Source: Gemmatimonas sp.
Lineage (GTDB): Bacteria > Gemmatimonadota > Gemmatimonadetes > Gemmatimonadales > Gemmatimonadaceae
Assembly (NCBI RefSeq): GCF_027531815.1
Contig: NZ_JAPZSK010000004.1
Coordinates: 186,001-250,000 of the forward strand
DNA length: 64,000 nucleotides
Direction of reading: 5' to 3'
Under the pieces are notes generated by a model. The model saw only the letters and a program-made list of their open reading frames with translations, did not search any database and was not told the DNA's origin. The translations under genes and the position numbers were made by a program. Shown piece after piece: positions 15,444 to 23,720 of this stretch (its first letter is position 1; each line of letters opens with the position of its first letter).

Positions 15444-15698
15444 GTGCCCCGTTCCGGCCTACCGGCCGCTTGCGGTACGCCCGCCTGCGCCGGTTGCGCC
15501 TGTGGCCTGTCCTCGGACCCGCTGCGCGCCGTGCTCGACCTCGGGGTGCGCCAGGGCGCGCAGCGCATCTATCGCACGCGTGCCCTGCCCGATGCGGAAC
15601 GTCTCACGAAACTGGCGCGGAACTGGCGCCCCTGGGCGAGCGTTGCCAGTTGGTACTGCTGGCGTGTGCTGGATCTGGAGGATGCCGGAGGCTGGTGA
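15444..15698 (+). pseudogene. C-terminal remnant of an AlkA-type DNA glycosylase
   Basis: The 84-codon frame reads DLGVRQGAQRIYRTRALPDA and RNWRPWASVASWYCWRVLDL. This matches the last third of HhH-GPD 3-methyladenine glycosylases (D-L-G-V-R-x-G and W-R-P-x-R-S-V-A-x-W-Y-x-W-R). The helix-hairpin-helix, the catalytic Asp and everything before them are missing, so it cannot be an active glycosylase. The stop overlaps the next start by one base (TGATG), a coupling probably kept from the intact gene. It may be a decayed gene or a short protein made from a GTG at 15444. Confidence 0.6.
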
Positions 15699-17080
15699 TG
15701 GCGGAGTTTCGCAAGCGGGTGCACGTGCCGGTGCCGGTAACGCAATTGTTCGCCTGGCACGAGCGCCCGGGCGCCTTCCAGCGGCTGTCCCCACCGTGGG
15801 ATCGCCCCGAGGTGGTATCGCAGGTGGGCGGCATTCGCGATGGCGCGCGTGTGGAGCTGCGCGTGCATACCGGGCCGGTACCCACCACGTGGCATCTCGA
15901 ACATCGGGATTACCTCGAGAACCGCCAGTTTCGCGACGTGCTGCTCGCGGGGCCGTTTCGCTCGTGGGTGCACACGCACGCGTTCGAAGCAGACGGTGAG
16001 CACGCGAGTGTGCTCGATGACCACATTGTCTACGAACTGCCGTTGGGCGCCCTCGGCGACGTGGTCGCCGGCCGCTTCGCCGACAGCACGCTGGCCCGGG
16101 TTTTCGCCTACCGTCACGCGGTCACGGTCGGCGACCTCGAGCGTCACGCCGAATTCGCGGCGCGGCCGCGCCTGCGCGTCGCGATAACCGGGGCTACCGG
16201 CTTCATCGGCACACAGCTGGCCGCGTTTCTCAGCACCGGCGGCCACGACGTGCTGCGCATCGGGCGCGGCCCCGTCCAGCCGGGAAAGGTGGACATCAGC
16301 TGGAACCCCGCGCGCGGGGTCCTCGACCCGGCGGCGCTCGACGGGGTCGACGCCGTCATCCATCTGGCCGGCGCAAACATTGCCGAGCGCTGGAGCGACG
16401 CACACCGGCGTGCCATTCGCGACAGCCGCGTCGAGGGCACGTCGCTGCTGGCGCACACCCTGGCCGGCTTGTCGCGCAAGCCGCAGGTGCTGCTGAGTGG
16501 GTCGGCCGTTGGGGTGTACGGCTCACGTGGCGACGAGGTGCTCGACGAGCGCAGCCGCTTCGGTGACGACTTCCTGGCCGACGTGGGGCGCGCGTGGGAG
16601 GCGGCCACCGAACCGGCCGAGCGGGCGGGCATTCGCGTCGTGCACCTGCGCACGGGCATCGTGCAGGGCGCGGCCGGCGGGGCACTGGCCAAACAGGCCC
16701 CGCTCTTCCGGTTGGGCCTTGGCGGACCGCTGGGCGATGGGACCCAGTGGGTGAGCCCCATCGCCCTCGACGATCACCTCGGCGCCATGCACTTCTGTCT
16801 CATGCGCGACGACATTGCCGGTGCCGTGAACCTCGTGGCGCCGGAGGCGGTCACGAACGCCGACTTCACGCGGGTGCTCGCCCGGGTGCTGTCGCGTCCC
16901 GCGCTCGCACCGGCCCCGGCCTTCGCGCTGCGGCTCGCCCTGGGTCGCGACTTGGCCGACAGTACCGTCCTCGCGAGCCAGCGGGTGGTGCCGGGGGTGC
17001 TGCAACGCCACGGCTTCCGCTGGCGGCACCCGTCGCTCGAGTCCATGCTGCGTTTCGAGTTGGGCGCGTCCGGGGGCTGA
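15698..17080 (+). CDS. SRPBCC-epimerase fusion of the TIGR01777 family
   Basis: The 460-aa protein has two parts. Residues 1-150 are a SRPBCC-type ligand-binding domain (FRKRVHVPVPVTQLFAWHER, then LEHRDYLENRQFRDVLLAGP). Residues 160-460 are a Rossmann-fold NAD(P)-dependent epimerase-like domain with the glycine motif ITGATGFIGTQLA. It also contains DAVIHLAGANIAERWSDAHR, SGSAVGVYGSRGDEVLDE and LRTGIVQGAAGGALAK, which are characteristic of TIGR01777 proteins. The natural substrate of the family is not established. The ATG at 15698 overlaps the stop of the AlkA remnant. Confidence 0.88.
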   Translation: MAEFRKRVHVPVPVTQLFAWHERPGAFQRLSPPWDRPEVVSQVGGIRDGARVELRVHTGPVPTTWHLEHRDYLENRQFRDVLLAGPFRSWVHTHAFEADGEHASVLDDHIVYELPLGALGDVVAGRFADSTLARVFAYRHAVTVGDLERHAEFAARPRLRVAITGATGFIGTQLAAFLSTGGHDVLRIGRGPVQPGKVDISWNPARGVLDPAALDGVDAVIHLAGANIAERWSDAHRRAIRDSRVEGTSLLAHTLAGLSRKPQVLLSGSAVGVYGSRGDEVLDERSRFGDDFLADVGRAWEAATEPAERAGIRVVHLRTGIVQGAAGGALAKQAPLFRLGLGGPLGDGTQWVSPIALDDHLGAMHFCLMRDDIAGAVNLVAPEAVTNADFTRVLARVLSRPALAPAPAFALRLALGRDLADSTVLASQRVVPGVLQRHGFRWRHPSLESMLRFELGASGG

Positions 17081-17161
17081 CGTTCCCGTTGTCTGGAACG
17101 TCGCCAGGGGCGCCTGTCGCACTTTGACACCTTTTCGCGCGTCAATCGTAGGGTCTAGTAC

Positions 17162-17422
17162 ATGAACGTGATCATCCTCGAGACCGTCCTCTTCATCGCC
17201 CTGGTGGCGGTGGTGGGGACGATTTTCGTCACCGCGCTGGGTATCACCCCGGTAGGCCGGCGTCTCCGTCAGTCGGCCAACCGCAAGCGCATTGACAAGC
17301 AGGCGGAGTTGACCTGTCCCATTCACGGGCTGCAGCAGGAGGATGACCTCGTGCGGCTGCCCTCGGGTGAACCTTTTTGTCCTCATTGCTACAAGGAAAC
17401 GGTCCATGGCCACATCACTTGA
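17162..17422 (+). CDS. Small membrane protein with a zinc-ribbon-like tail
   Basis: The 86-aa product has one membrane helix (residues 4-26, IILETVLFIALVAVVGTIFV), a basic stretch (RRLRQSANRKRIDKQ), and a cytoplasmic tail with CPIHG (Cys52, His55) and CPHC (Cys73, Cys76) that could bind one zinc ion. The last 17 bases overlap the following SPFH gene, so the two are translated together. A TTGACA at 17124 may be its -35 box, though no good -10 is seen. Probably a partner of the SPFH protein; that link is inferred from overlap only. Confidence 0.7.
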   Translation: MNVIILETVLFIALVAVVGTIFVTALGITPVGRRLRQSANRKRIDKQAELTCPIHGLQQEDDLVRLPSGEPFCPHCYKETVHGHIT

Positions 17423-18377
17423 CGATACGCTCGAGGGGCTGAAGAGCTCCCTCGGCAGTTCCATGCGCAATTCGCTGCAGTCCAACGGCGGCGGTGGTGG
17501 CGGTGGCGCCTTCAAGAAGCTGGGCCTCGTCGCCGCTGGACTGGTCGTGGCCATCCTGCTCGTGCGCCCCACCATCGCCTACATCGAGCCGGGGCACGTG
17601 GGCATCGTGATCAATCGGGCAGGGGGCGGCGTGGACCCCAAGCCGCTGGGGCCAGGCTTCCACCTGCGCAATCCGCTGTTCACGGCCATTCAGGAGTACC
17701 CCACGTTCATGCAGACGCTGGTGCTCACGCGGGAAAGCACCGATGGCTCGCCGAACAACGACGAAATCAATGTGAACTCCATCGAGGGGCAGCCGCTGTC
17801 GCTCGACGTGTCCATGTCCTTCGAACTGGAAGGGACCAAGGTGCCGGCACTCTACCAGACGTTCCGCACCGACGTGCAGACCATTTCCCACGGCTTCATC
17901 AAGCAGGCCATCCGGCAGTCGCTGCAGGAAACGGTGGGGCAGGAGATGATCGCCGACATTCTCGGCCCGAAGAAGGCCGAGACGGTCACGCGTACGCAGG
18001 CGGCGCTGCAGAAGCGGCTCGACCCGTACGGCATCGCCGTGCGGCAGTTCACCCTCAACGAGTTCCGGGCGCCCAAGGCCGTCATGGACGCCATCTCGCT
18101 CAAGAACGTCATGTCGCAACAGGCGCTCACCGCCCAGAACGAACTGCAGAAGAACACCTTCCAGGCGCAGGGTGACAGCATCAAGGCGGCGGGGCGCGCC
18201 AAGGCCATTCTCACCGAGGCCGAAGCGCAGGCCAAGGCCAACGACCTGCTCTCGCGCAGCATCACCAACACGCTGGTGCAGTACGAAATGGCGAAGCGGT
18301 GGAACGGCCAGATGCCGCAGGTGACGGGTGGCGCGATGCCGATGATGCAGTTGCCGGGGACCTCGAAGAACCCGTAA
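17406..18377 (+). CDS. SPFH/Band 7 (prohibitin-like) membrane protein
   Basis: The 323-aa protein has a cytoplasmic start, a seven-glycine linker (about residues 28-34), one membrane helix (LGLVAAGLVVAILLVRPTIA) and then the SPFH domain beginning YIEPGHVGIVINRAGGG. It includes LTRESTDGS, VNSIEGQPLSLDVSMSFELE and a long C-terminal helix (AEAQAKANDLLSRSITNTLV) of the kind that assembles prohibitin rings. Such proteins organise membrane microdomains and often pair with proteases, but no NfeD or FtsH is next to it. The ATG lies inside the end of the preceding small membrane gene. Confidence 0.85.
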   Translation: MATSLDDTLEGLKSSLGSSMRNSLQSNGGGGGGGAFKKLGLVAAGLVVAILLVRPTIAYIEPGHVGIVINRAGGGVDPKPLGPGFHLRNPLFTAIQEYPTFMQTLVLTRESTDGSPNNDEINVNSIEGQPLSLDVSMSFELEGTKVPALYQTFRTDVQTISHGFIKQAIRQSLQETVGQEMIADILGPKKAETVTRTQAALQKRLDPYGIAVRQFTLNEFRAPKAVMDAISLKNVMSQQALTAQNELQKNTFQAQGDSIKAAGRAKAILTEAEAQAKANDLLSRSITNTLVQYEMAKRWNGQMPQVTGGAMPMMQLPGTSKNP

Positions 18378-18385
18378 ACTGCGGC

Positions 18386-18886
18386 ATGCCGATCATTCCG
18401 TTCGACGCGCTGCCAAATGAAGCGCGCGTGTGGGTCTTTGCAGCGGCGGCTCCCATCACGGGGGCCGCCGCTGAGATGTTGCTGGCCGCCGTGGACGCCC
18501 ATTTGCGGGATTGGCGCGCACATGGCGTGCCGCTGGTCTGCGCGCGCGACTGGCGCGACGATCGGTTCCTTGCCATCGGTGTGGACGAAGCGGCCAGCAA
18601 CGCCTCCGGCTGCTCCATCGATGCCCTCTTTCACGCATTGCGCGCGCTCGAGGTGCAGCTCGGTACCTCGATGGTGGGCACGGGCGCGGTGTATTGGCGT
18701 GACGCGCAGGGCGCCGTGGCGGTGGCCGATCGGCCCGCCTTCCGCGCGGCTGGCGCGGCGGGCACGATTCACGCCGACACCCACGTGTTCGATCCCACGG
18801 TGGTCACCGTCGGTGCTTGGCGCCGCGAGTTCGAGAAGCCGGCCGGTGCCAGCTGGCACGCTCGGCTGCTCCCTCAGGTGGGTTGA
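18386..18886 (+). CDS. Uncharacterised protein of the so-called ABC transporter ATPase family
   Basis: The 166-aa protein shows LPNEARVWVFAAAAPITGAA near the start, then AHLRDWRAHGVPL, DDRFLAIGVDEAASNASGCS and IDALFHALRALE. The SGCSID motif and this layout match a small family common in Bacteroidetes that databases often name 'ABC transporter ATPase', although it has no Walker motifs. I see no nucleotide-binding site here either, so the inherited name is misleading. It begins nine bases after the SPFH gene. Function is unknown. Confidence 0.75.
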   Translation: MPIIPFDALPNEARVWVFAAAAPITGAAAEMLLAAVDAHLRDWRAHGVPLVCARDWRDDRFLAIGVDEAASNASGCSIDALFHALRALEVQLGTSMVGTGAVYWRDAQGAVAVADRPAFRAAGAAGTIHADTHVFDPTVVTVGAWRREFEKPAGASWHARLLPQVG

Positions 18887-18928
18887 GCAACTCGGGGGAG
18901 GCCTCGGAGCCTCGGACGAGCAGTCTCC

Positions 18929-19993
18929 CTAACTCAGCCAGCCATCCCGATGCTCGGCCACGAACGCATCGTCCGTGAGTTCCGGATACAGCACGGGCAA
19001 TCGCGCCAGCATCTCCGCCTGCCCCGGTGACAGCCGTTCGTGCGTGTCGTACGTCCAGGTGCCGCGCACGAGTCCCTGCAGGCGCAGGATCTCGAGAATG
19101 CCAGGAAGACAGCCGCTGTAGCTGTTCGCGGCGTCGAAAATCACGGCGTTGGCCATGGTGAGCGCCGCGCCGCGCGTGAGCCACTCGCGCGGCATGCTCG
19201 CCTCACCACGTGCGCGCCATGCCTTGATTTCGTCGAGCATCTGCACGGCGGTGTGGGTCCACGCGGCCCACTGTCCGAGCAGGCCGCCCACGAAGTGGCG
19301 CGTGTAGGCACGGCCCCCGCTCGACACGGGAATGTCCGTGAGCAGATCGGCCACGATCGCATCGTCGTTGCCGGTGTACAGGGCGATATCGTCGCGCCCC
19401 GCATCAGCGAGTGCGCGCACCACGTCGAGGGTGGCGTAGCGATCGAAGGGTGCCACCTTGATGGCCACCACGTTCGCGATTTCGGCGAACTCGCGCCAGA
19501 ACCGATAGTCGAGCCGTCGGCCACCGACTGCCGGTTGGAGGTAGAAGCCGAACAGCGGAATGGCTTCGGCCACACGCCGGCAGTGCGCGAGAATCGCTTC
19601 GTCGGTGGCGTCACGCCACGCACCGAGCGAGAGCAGGCCGCAGTGATAGCCGAGGGCGAGCGCGATCTGCGCTTCGCGCAATGCTTGCGCCGTATCGCCG
19701 ATGAGCCCGGCCACCCGCACGAACGGCCGCGATGTACCGGCCAGTGACGCATCAGCTGTCTCCGCAGCAAGCTCGAGCACCGGGCGATAGAGACCGATCT
19801 TCGGGTCGTGAATGGGAAAGCCTGTGGTGTGCACCCCCACCGCCATCCCCCCGGCACCGGCGGCCACATAGTAGCGCGTGAGCGCCCGCTGATGGCGCTC
19901 GTCCATGTCGCGCATGGGGGTCAGCGCCAGTGGGTGGGCCGGAATTACGTGCCCGCCCTGCAGATGCGCGCGCACATTGAACGCGAGGTTCAT
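18929..19993 (-). CDS. Dihydrodipicolinate synthase family protein
   Basis: The 354-aa protein has the TIM-barrel pattern of the DapA/NAL family: ALTPMRDMDERHQRALTRYY near the start, an AGAGGMAVGVHTTGF loop in place of the usual G-T-T-G-E, FYLQPAVGG, and VVAIKVAPFD, where the Lys is placed to form the Schiff base. The substrate is not predictable; it is clearly divergent from true DapA. The ATG at 19993 is one base beyond the stop of the upstream epimerase gene, so the two are coupled. Together they may act on the same carbonyl or sugar-acid substrate. An alternative start at 20011 overlaps the upstream gene. Confidence 0.8.
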   Translation of the reverse strand: MNLAFNVRAHLQGGHVIPAHPLALTPMRDMDERHQRALTRYYVAAGAGGMAVGVHTTGFPIHDPKIGLYRPVLELAAETADASLAGTSRPFVRVAGLIGDTAQALREAQIALALGYHCGLLSLGAWRDATDEAILAHCRRVAEAIPLFGFYLQPAVGGRRLDYRFWREFAEIANVVAIKVAPFDRYATLDVVRALADAGRDDIALYTGNDDAIVADLLTDIPVSSGGRAYTRHFVGGLLGQWAAWTHTAVQMLDEIKAWRARGEASMPREWLTRGAALTMANAVIFDAANSYSGCLPGILEILRLQGLVRGTWTYDTHERLSPGQAEMLARLPVLYPELTDDAFVAEHRDGWLS

Positions 19994-19994
19994 G

Positions 19995-21023
19995 TCAGAA
20001 CCTCCCATCACGTACCTCGAACTTGGTGGGCTTGCTCAGCAGGCGTCCACCGTTGCGGATCCATTGCACGGCCCATGCACAGAGGGTGTCGAGGGGCAGC
20101 GCCGTGTACGGGAGATACTCGGCGAGCCGGTCCACGTTGCCGATGAGTGCATCCGGTTGCTCTTCGCCGACGAGCCGGGGCGTGATCCCAGCGTGCCGGC
20201 CGATACGTTCGGCCAGCTCATGCACACGCACCATGGGGCCGGTTACGTTGAGCGCCAGCGCCGGGTTGTTGGCCATGAGCAGCCCGCGCAGGGCGAGGCG
20301 ATTGGCGTCCCCCTGCCAGATCATGTTCACCCAACCCGTCGTCACGTCCACCGGTTCGCCTTCGAGCACGCGGCGCGCAATTTCGGTGATCACCCCGTAG
20401 CGCAGGTCGCACGCGTAGAACAGCCGATACAGCAGCAACGGCGAGCCACTGCGTCGCGCCACTCCCTCGAATACCCGCTCGCGGCCGATCGTGCTGGCGG
20501 CATATTCGCCGTCGGGCACCAGCGCATCGCCCTCCTGCGACCCGCCGCGCGTCACCAGCGACCGGCCATATACGTTGCCGGTGGAGAAGCAGACGATGCG
20601 GCTCTGCGCATACCGCTCGGCCGCGTGCACGCTGGCCACCACGTTGTGTGTCCACGTGCCTACCGGATCACCGGCAGTGCCGAACTTCTGCCCGGCCATC
20701 CAGATCATGTTCGGTGCATCGGGGAGCATGGCCACGGCGCGCGGATCGGCGAGGTCGGCGCGGATGACCTCCACACCCTGCCCCTCGAGCTGGGCGGCGG
20801 CGGTGGCATCGCTGAAGCGGGAGACTGCCATCACGCGTCGCGACCGATCGGCAATCGCACGACGCGCCATACGCGCCACCGTCGGTCCCATCTTGCCGCC
20901 GGCGCCGAGGATGATCACGTCACCATCGAGCTGCTCGAGCGCGGCGACGGTCTCTTCGTCGGGGGCGGCAAGGCGCGCCTCGAGCGAGTCTTCGGTGGTG
21001 GGGGCGCTGTCGACGGCGGACAT
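19995..21023 (-). CDS. NAD(P)-dependent epimerase/dehydratase family protein
   Basis: This is a 342-aa extended SDR-type protein. After about 33 residues comes the Rossmann glycine motif VIILGAGGKMGPTVARMARR, then ADLADPRAVAMLPDAPNMIW and FSTGNVYGRSLVTRGGSQEG, where the usual YxxxK is replaced by a looser pattern (GEYAASTIGRERVFE). It is thus an atypical member, and catalytic activity is not assured. Its stop touches the start of the DapA-like gene. It is part of a leftward run with plsC, a CDGSH gene and sufE, but the spacing to plsC is 58 bp. Confidence 0.8.
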   Translation of the reverse strand: MSAVDSAPTTEDSLEARLAAPDEETVAALEQLDGDVIILGAGGKMGPTVARMARRAIADRSRRVMAVSRFSDATAAAQLEGQGVEVIRADLADPRAVAMLPDAPNMIWMAGQKFGTAGDPVGTWTHNVVASVHAAERYAQSRIVCFSTGNVYGRSLVTRGGSQEGDALVPDGEYAASTIGRERVFEGVARRSGSPLLLYRLFYACDLRYGVITEIARRVLEGEPVDVTTGWVNMIWQGDANRLALRGLLMANNPALALNVTGPMVRVHELAERIGRHAGITPRLVGEEQPDALIGNVDRLAEYLPYTALPLDTLCAWAVQWIRNGGRLLSKPTKFEVRDGRF

Positions 21024-21081
21024 TCCCGGAGAGTTGAGAGATCAAGAAGCCACGGATAACGGGGACGAGCCGGTATACCAG

Positions 21082-21861
21082 CTACACCGCAGCCGTCGCC
21101 TCCGTCGCCACGGGCGGCATCGCAATGCCCAGTTCGGCCGCCAGCGCGCGCCGACCGGCGTCGATACGCTCCCGCGCCATCTGCTTGAGCCGGCCGATGT
21201 CGTCCATCGTCATGCCTGCGGTGTCGATGGGCTCGAGTACCTGTGCCACCGCATGTGCGCGAAGAAAGCGAAACGTGCCCTTGGCCATGGCGTTGCGTGT
21301 TCCGGCCACGGCGATCGGGAGCACCGGCGCCTGACTCTCGATGGCCAGGCGGAAGGCGCCGTCCTTGAACGGCAGCATCTCCTGCGTCTTGGAGCGGGTG
21401 CCCTCGGGGAAGATCATCACGCTTACGCGCTTGGCCAGTCGATCACGGCATTGCGCGATGGCGTTGATCGTGCTGTCACGATCTCCGCGCACCAGTTTGA
21501 TGTCCCCCGCCATCTGCATCATCCAGCCCATGCAGGGGATCTTGAACATGGTGTCCTTGCTGAGCCACTTCATTTCCCACGGGAAGCAGCTGATGAGGAA
21601 CACGTCGGCATAGCTCTCGTGGTTGGCGACCACCACGTACGGCCGCCGCGGATCCGCCAGCGTCCCGCGTGTGCGGAATCGCCAGAGTCCGTTGAGCCGC
21701 ATGGCGGTGACGCCGACCAGGCGGAAGGCCCGCCCGGCGGCGTAGCGCCCCTTGTCGAACGGTGCGGTGAACAGCCAGATGAGCGCGACGACGGGCGTCC
21801 CGAGAATCACGACCAGTACCGTTTCCACCCACGCCCACCAGTTCAGCGCCGTTCCCCGCAT
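21082..21861 (-). CDS. plsC: 1-acyl-sn-glycerol-3-phosphate acyltransferase
   Basis: PlsC transfers a fatty acyl group to lysophosphatidic acid in the inner membrane. The 259-aa protein has an N-terminal membrane segment (WAWVETVLVVILGTPVVALI), the catalytic NHxxxxD box as NHESYAD, and the substrate-binding block IFPEGTRSK. KWLSKDTMFKIPCMGW between them is also typical. The length fits the family. It starts nine bases after the CDGSH gene, so they probably share a transcript. Confidence 0.92.
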   Translation of the reverse strand: MRGTALNWWAWVETVLVVILGTPVVALIWLFTAPFDKGRYAAGRAFRLVGVTAMRLNGLWRFRTRGTLADPRRPYVVVANHESYADVFLISCFPWEMKWLSKDTMFKIPCMGWMMQMAGDIKLVRGDRDSTINAIAQCRDRLAKRVSVMIFPEGTRSKTQEMLPFKDGAFRLAIESQAPVLPIAVAGTRNAMAKGTFRFLRAHAVAQVLEPIDTAGMTMDDIGRLKQMARERIDAGRRALAAELGIAMPPVATEATAAV

Positions 21862-21870
21862 CGTCGTGCC

Positions 21871-22119
21871 TCAGCCCTGCGTTGGCGTGGCGTCGGTGGG
21901 CGCCACGGCATCGAGGGGATCACAGAAGCCGGCCTCCTTGTGTGCGCCATCGCAAAAAGGCTTCACCTTGGACGCGCCGCAGCGGCAGAGCGACATGGGA
22001 CGACCTTCCGCGCGCGGCGGGATGACGTTCCCCTCGTGGTCGACGAGGACAATCTGGGCGGCGTCTTCCGCGTTGATGCCAAGTGAACCGTTCTTGCGGA
22101 CCGTGATGGTGATGGGCAT
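21871..22119 (-). CDS. CDGSH iron-sulfur domain protein
   Basis: The 82-aa protein carries the CDGSH-type signature CRCGASKVKPFCDGAH near residues 45-60, with three Cys and one His to bind a 2Fe-2S cluster as in mitoNEET. The N-terminal part (PITITVRKNGSLGINAEDAA) is a beta-rich arm common in bacterial members. It lies between sufE, which serves iron-sulfur assembly, and plsC. A role in cluster or electron transfer is inferred from the family. Confidence 0.88.
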   Translation of the reverse strand: MPITITVRKNGSLGINAEDAAQIVLVDHEGNVIPPRAEGRPMSLCRCGASKVKPFCDGAHKEAGFCDPLDAVAPTDATPTQG

Positions 22120-22158
22120 GGGGGTAAATGGAGGGGGGTAATGACAAGGGAGGAGGCA

Positions 22159-22183
22159 GGGGGCAGGGGAGCAGGGGGAAGGG
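22159..22183 (+). other. G-quadruplex motif in the sufE-CDGSH gap
   Basis: Four G runs (5, 4, 5 and 3) separated by CA, AGCA and AA lie inside a purine-rich tract at about 22130-22190, the 116-bp gap between sufE and the CDGSH gene. The run is on the template strand for these leftward genes. Confidence 0.4.
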
Positions 22184-22235
22184 CGAAGGAGCCTGATACC
22201 TTCATCCTCACCGCCTTCTTCTGCTTCCGGAGCGA

Positions 22236-22673
22236 TCAGTCAGTCGTCGCGAACCGTTTGAGACGAGCGATCATGGCATTGAGACCGCTTTCGCGCGCGC
22301 CGAGGCCAATGTCCTGCATGAGCAGGCGCACGAGGTCGGCGGGGAGCGCGAGGGTGACGGCGGGTGGCTGGTCGTTCACCCCGGCGAACACGATTGCCAG
22401 CACGGCCGCCACCGTGGGGGACTGGCGGGCATTCACATCGGCGTAGAAGTGCAGCGTACCGTCGTCCCGGTGCTCGGGGAAGATGTCCACGCGTGTCTGG
22501 CACTCGGGCACGGTGAACGCGGCACGGTCGAGAGCGGCGAAGCGCTCGGGGAGCGGCTCGAGCTTCTTCGACCAGGCAAGCAGCGCCTGCATCTTGTCCT
22601 CACGCTCCAGCAGTCGAAACTGCTTCAGCGTGCGGGCCAGTGCGGGGGGCAGATCGAGGAGGGCATTAGACAT
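22236..22673 (-). CDS. sufE: Cysteine desulfuration protein SufE
   Basis: SufE accepts sulfane sulfur from the desulfurase SufS and passes it to the SufBCD scaffold. The 145-aa product matches the family: KQFRLLEREDKMQALLAWSK near the start, the active-site loop VPECQTRVDIF with the acceptor Cys at about 59, DGTLHFYADVNARQSPTVAA and a C-terminal GLNAMIARLKRFA. The usual Gly before the Cys is Glu here. No sufS or sufBCD is in the window. The ATG at 22673 gives the standard length; the longer frame is spurious. Confidence 0.88.
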   Translation of the reverse strand: MSNALLDLPPALARTLKQFRLLEREDKMQALLAWSKKLEPLPERFAALDRAAFTVPECQTRVDIFPEHRDDGTLHFYADVNARQSPTVAAVLAIVFAGVNDQPPAVTLALPADLVRLLMQDIGLGARESGLNAMIARLKRFATTD

Positions 22674-22748
22674 GACATTGAAAGGTAGCAGGACGGGGGA
22701 GGGGTGGCGGGTCTGGCTCCGGGTGGCGCGGGCGTGCTGATTTGGGGG

Positions 22749-23720
22749 ATGACCAATCGCTGCGTACGCCAGATGGGGCTGCGGTGTCTGCTCCCGGCCC
22801 TCGTGACGGCCTGCTCGCCGAACTCGGGGCTGGATACCGCGGTCGGCACTCTCGAGATGGTGGAAGTGAACGTGGGTCCCCTGCAGGTGGCGCGGGCGGT
22901 TCGCGTGCTGGTGCAGGAGGGGGACGCGGTGCGCGCCGGGGACACGCTCGCGGTGTTCTCCACGCCGACCCTCACTGCCGCGGTGGCCCAGGCGGAGGCG
23001 CGGGCGGCGGCGGCCGATGCGGCCGCACAGGAGCTGGCCAACGGTCCCCGGCCGGCAGAGATTGCGCGGGCCGAACAGGAACTGGCGGTGGCCGACGCCG
23101 ACGCCGCACGCGCCGCGGCCGATCTGGCACGGCTCGAGCCGCTCGCCGCGAAGGGCGACGTGAGTCGTGCCACCCTCGATGCCGCACGCGCCGCCGCGCG
23201 AAGTTCGGCCAGCCGTCGCAACGCGGCGCGCGAAGCGCTGCGGCTGGTGCGAGATGGCGCGCGCAGCGAACGGCGCCGCGCGGCCGCCGCCGAGGCACGC
23301 GGGGCGCAAGCGTCAGTGGACGCGTGGAAGGCGACGGCCAGCGACCTCGTGCTCGTGTCGCCGGTGGACGGCGTGATCTCGAGCCGCAACGTGGAGCCAG
23401 GCGAAGTGCTCGCTGCAGGCCAGAGCGCTCTCACCGTGGGGCAGCCCACCCGTCCGTGGGCGCGCATCTACGTGTCGCAGTTCGTGCTGCCGCGGCTCAA
23501 GGCTGGGGACACGCTGGCGGCACGCCTCGACGGCGACAGCACGACCTTTCGGGGGCGTATCACGGCCATTGCCACGCGCGCCGAATTCACGCCGCGCGTG
23601 GCGCTGACGGAACAGGAACGGGAAGATCTGCTCTTCGGCGTGAAGGTGGAGTTCGCGGATGCCGGTGACCGGCTGCGGGCCGGCATGCCGATTACGGTGA
23701 CCCTGCCGCCCGCGAAGTGA
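22749..23720 (+). CDS. HlyD-family efflux adaptor lipoprotein
   Basis: The 323-aa periplasmic adaptor begins with a lipoprotein signal (LRCLLPALVTACS). It continues with a lipoyl-like half (VLVQEGDAVRAGDTLAVFST), a long alanine- and arginine-rich coiled coil (about residues 70-190), the second lipoyl half (DLVLVSPVDGVISSRNVEPG) and a beta-barrel region. It links an inner-membrane ABC exporter to an outer-membrane channel. The stop overlaps the GTG of the ABC ATPase gene by three bases and the permease follows, so the three form one exporter operon like YbhGFSR. No TolC gene is seen. Confidence 0.85.
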   Translation: MTNRCVRQMGLRCLLPALVTACSPNSGLDTAVGTLEMVEVNVGPLQVARAVRVLVQEGDAVRAGDTLAVFSTPTLTAAVAQAEARAAAADAAAQELANGPRPAEIARAEQELAVADADAARAAADLARLEPLAAKGDVSRATLDAARAAARSSASRRNAAREALRLVRDGARSERRRAAAAEARGAQASVDAWKATASDLVLVSPVDGVISSRNVEPGEVLAAGQSALTVGQPTRPWARIYVSQFVLPRLKAGDTLAARLDGDSTTFRGRITAIATRAEFTPRVALTEQEREDLLFGVKVEFADAGDRLRAGMPITVTLPPAK

